Shown piece by piece: positions 34,392 to 34,461 of a stretch of 34,461 nt of DNA. The notes below the pieces were generated by a model. The model saw only the letters and a program-made list of their open reading frames with translations, was not told where the DNA came from and did no database searches. The position numbers and the translations under genes were made by a program. Source of the DNA: Planctomycetota bacterium (GTDB taxonomy: Bacteria; Planctomycetota; Planctomycetia; Pirellulales; Pirellulaceae); contig JACNKX010000130.1 in the NCBI GenBank assembly GCA_014381825.1, positions 1-34,461 of the forward strand, read 5' to 3'. Every line of letters begins with the position of its first letter. The stretch's first letter is position 1.

Positions 34392-34461
34392 ATGTGGTGT
34401 AGAAACTGTCAACAGGATGTTCCGGCGATCGGGTCGACCGACGAAGCCTCCGTCCGTTGCG
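34392..34461 (+). CDS. Zinc-ribbon protein, 5' end only
   Basis: An ATG at 34392 opens a frame running off the window with MWCRNCQQDVPAIGSTDEAS and then VRC. The CRNC pair and following Cys form the start of a zinc ribbon, and the opening 'MWCRNCQQDVP' is a form I recall from conserved planctomycete proteins of unknown function. The rest of the gene is outside the window. Confidence 0.6.
   Translation, partial: MWCRNCQQDVPAIGSTDEASVRC

Overview
The window looks like chromosomal DNA from a planctomycete, most likely a Pirellulales member. The evidence is the set of protein families that cluster in this phylum: a PVC-type dehydrogenase with HEAT repeats and a c-type heme domain, a Tat-exported DUF1501 protein, an SHD1-repeat protein, a secreted methyltransferase, a very large secreted macroglobulin-like protein, and Rieske/cytochrome b modules whose cytochrome b carries its own c-type hemes. 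No rRNA, tRNA, CRISPR array, intact transposase or phage gene was seen.

Layout. 1-1337 is a degenerate left flank: a short DnaB-N-terminal-like fragment, about 600 bp with no convincing gene, then a roughly 180-bp element of nested palindromes. 1338-6206 (minus) holds two exported redox genes that together look like one usual PVC-type cytochrome protein split in two. 6401-8192 holds a rhodanese membrane protein (minus) diverging from an exported methyltransferase-rhodanese fusion (plus). 8255-16340 (minus) holds the 2114-residue secreted protein and the DUF1501 protein. 16493-21714 (plus) is a tight set of ROK sugar kinase, Ppx/GppA phosphatase, polyphosphate kinase 1 and SixA. argG (minus) converges on it. 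23406-24731 (plus) is a four-repeat SHD1 protein flanked by a short direct repeat. 24905-28531 (plus) is larB, nnrD, ribF and an nrnA-like DHH gene, partly with overlapping stops and starts. 28663-34278 (plus) holds two paralogous Rieske/cytochrome b-c modules separated by a small monoheme cytochrome on the other strand. The window ends in the first 23 codons of a zinc-ribbon protein.

How the genes work together. The right end most likely encodes two alternative quinol:acceptor oxidoreductases, each of a Tat-signal Rieske subunit plus a cytochrome b fused to a diheme c tail. The small cytochrome c between them is a candidate partner. The left-end copper/heme proteins are also periplasmic electron-transfer candidates. 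The central plus-strand operon makes and degrades polyphosphate and contains a phosphohistidine phosphatase and a sugar kinase. The larB-nnrD-ribF-nrnA set concerns cofactor synthesis and repair (nickel pincer, NAD(P)HX, FMN/FAD) and nucleotide recycling. Functions come from recognised motifs only; no database search was possible.
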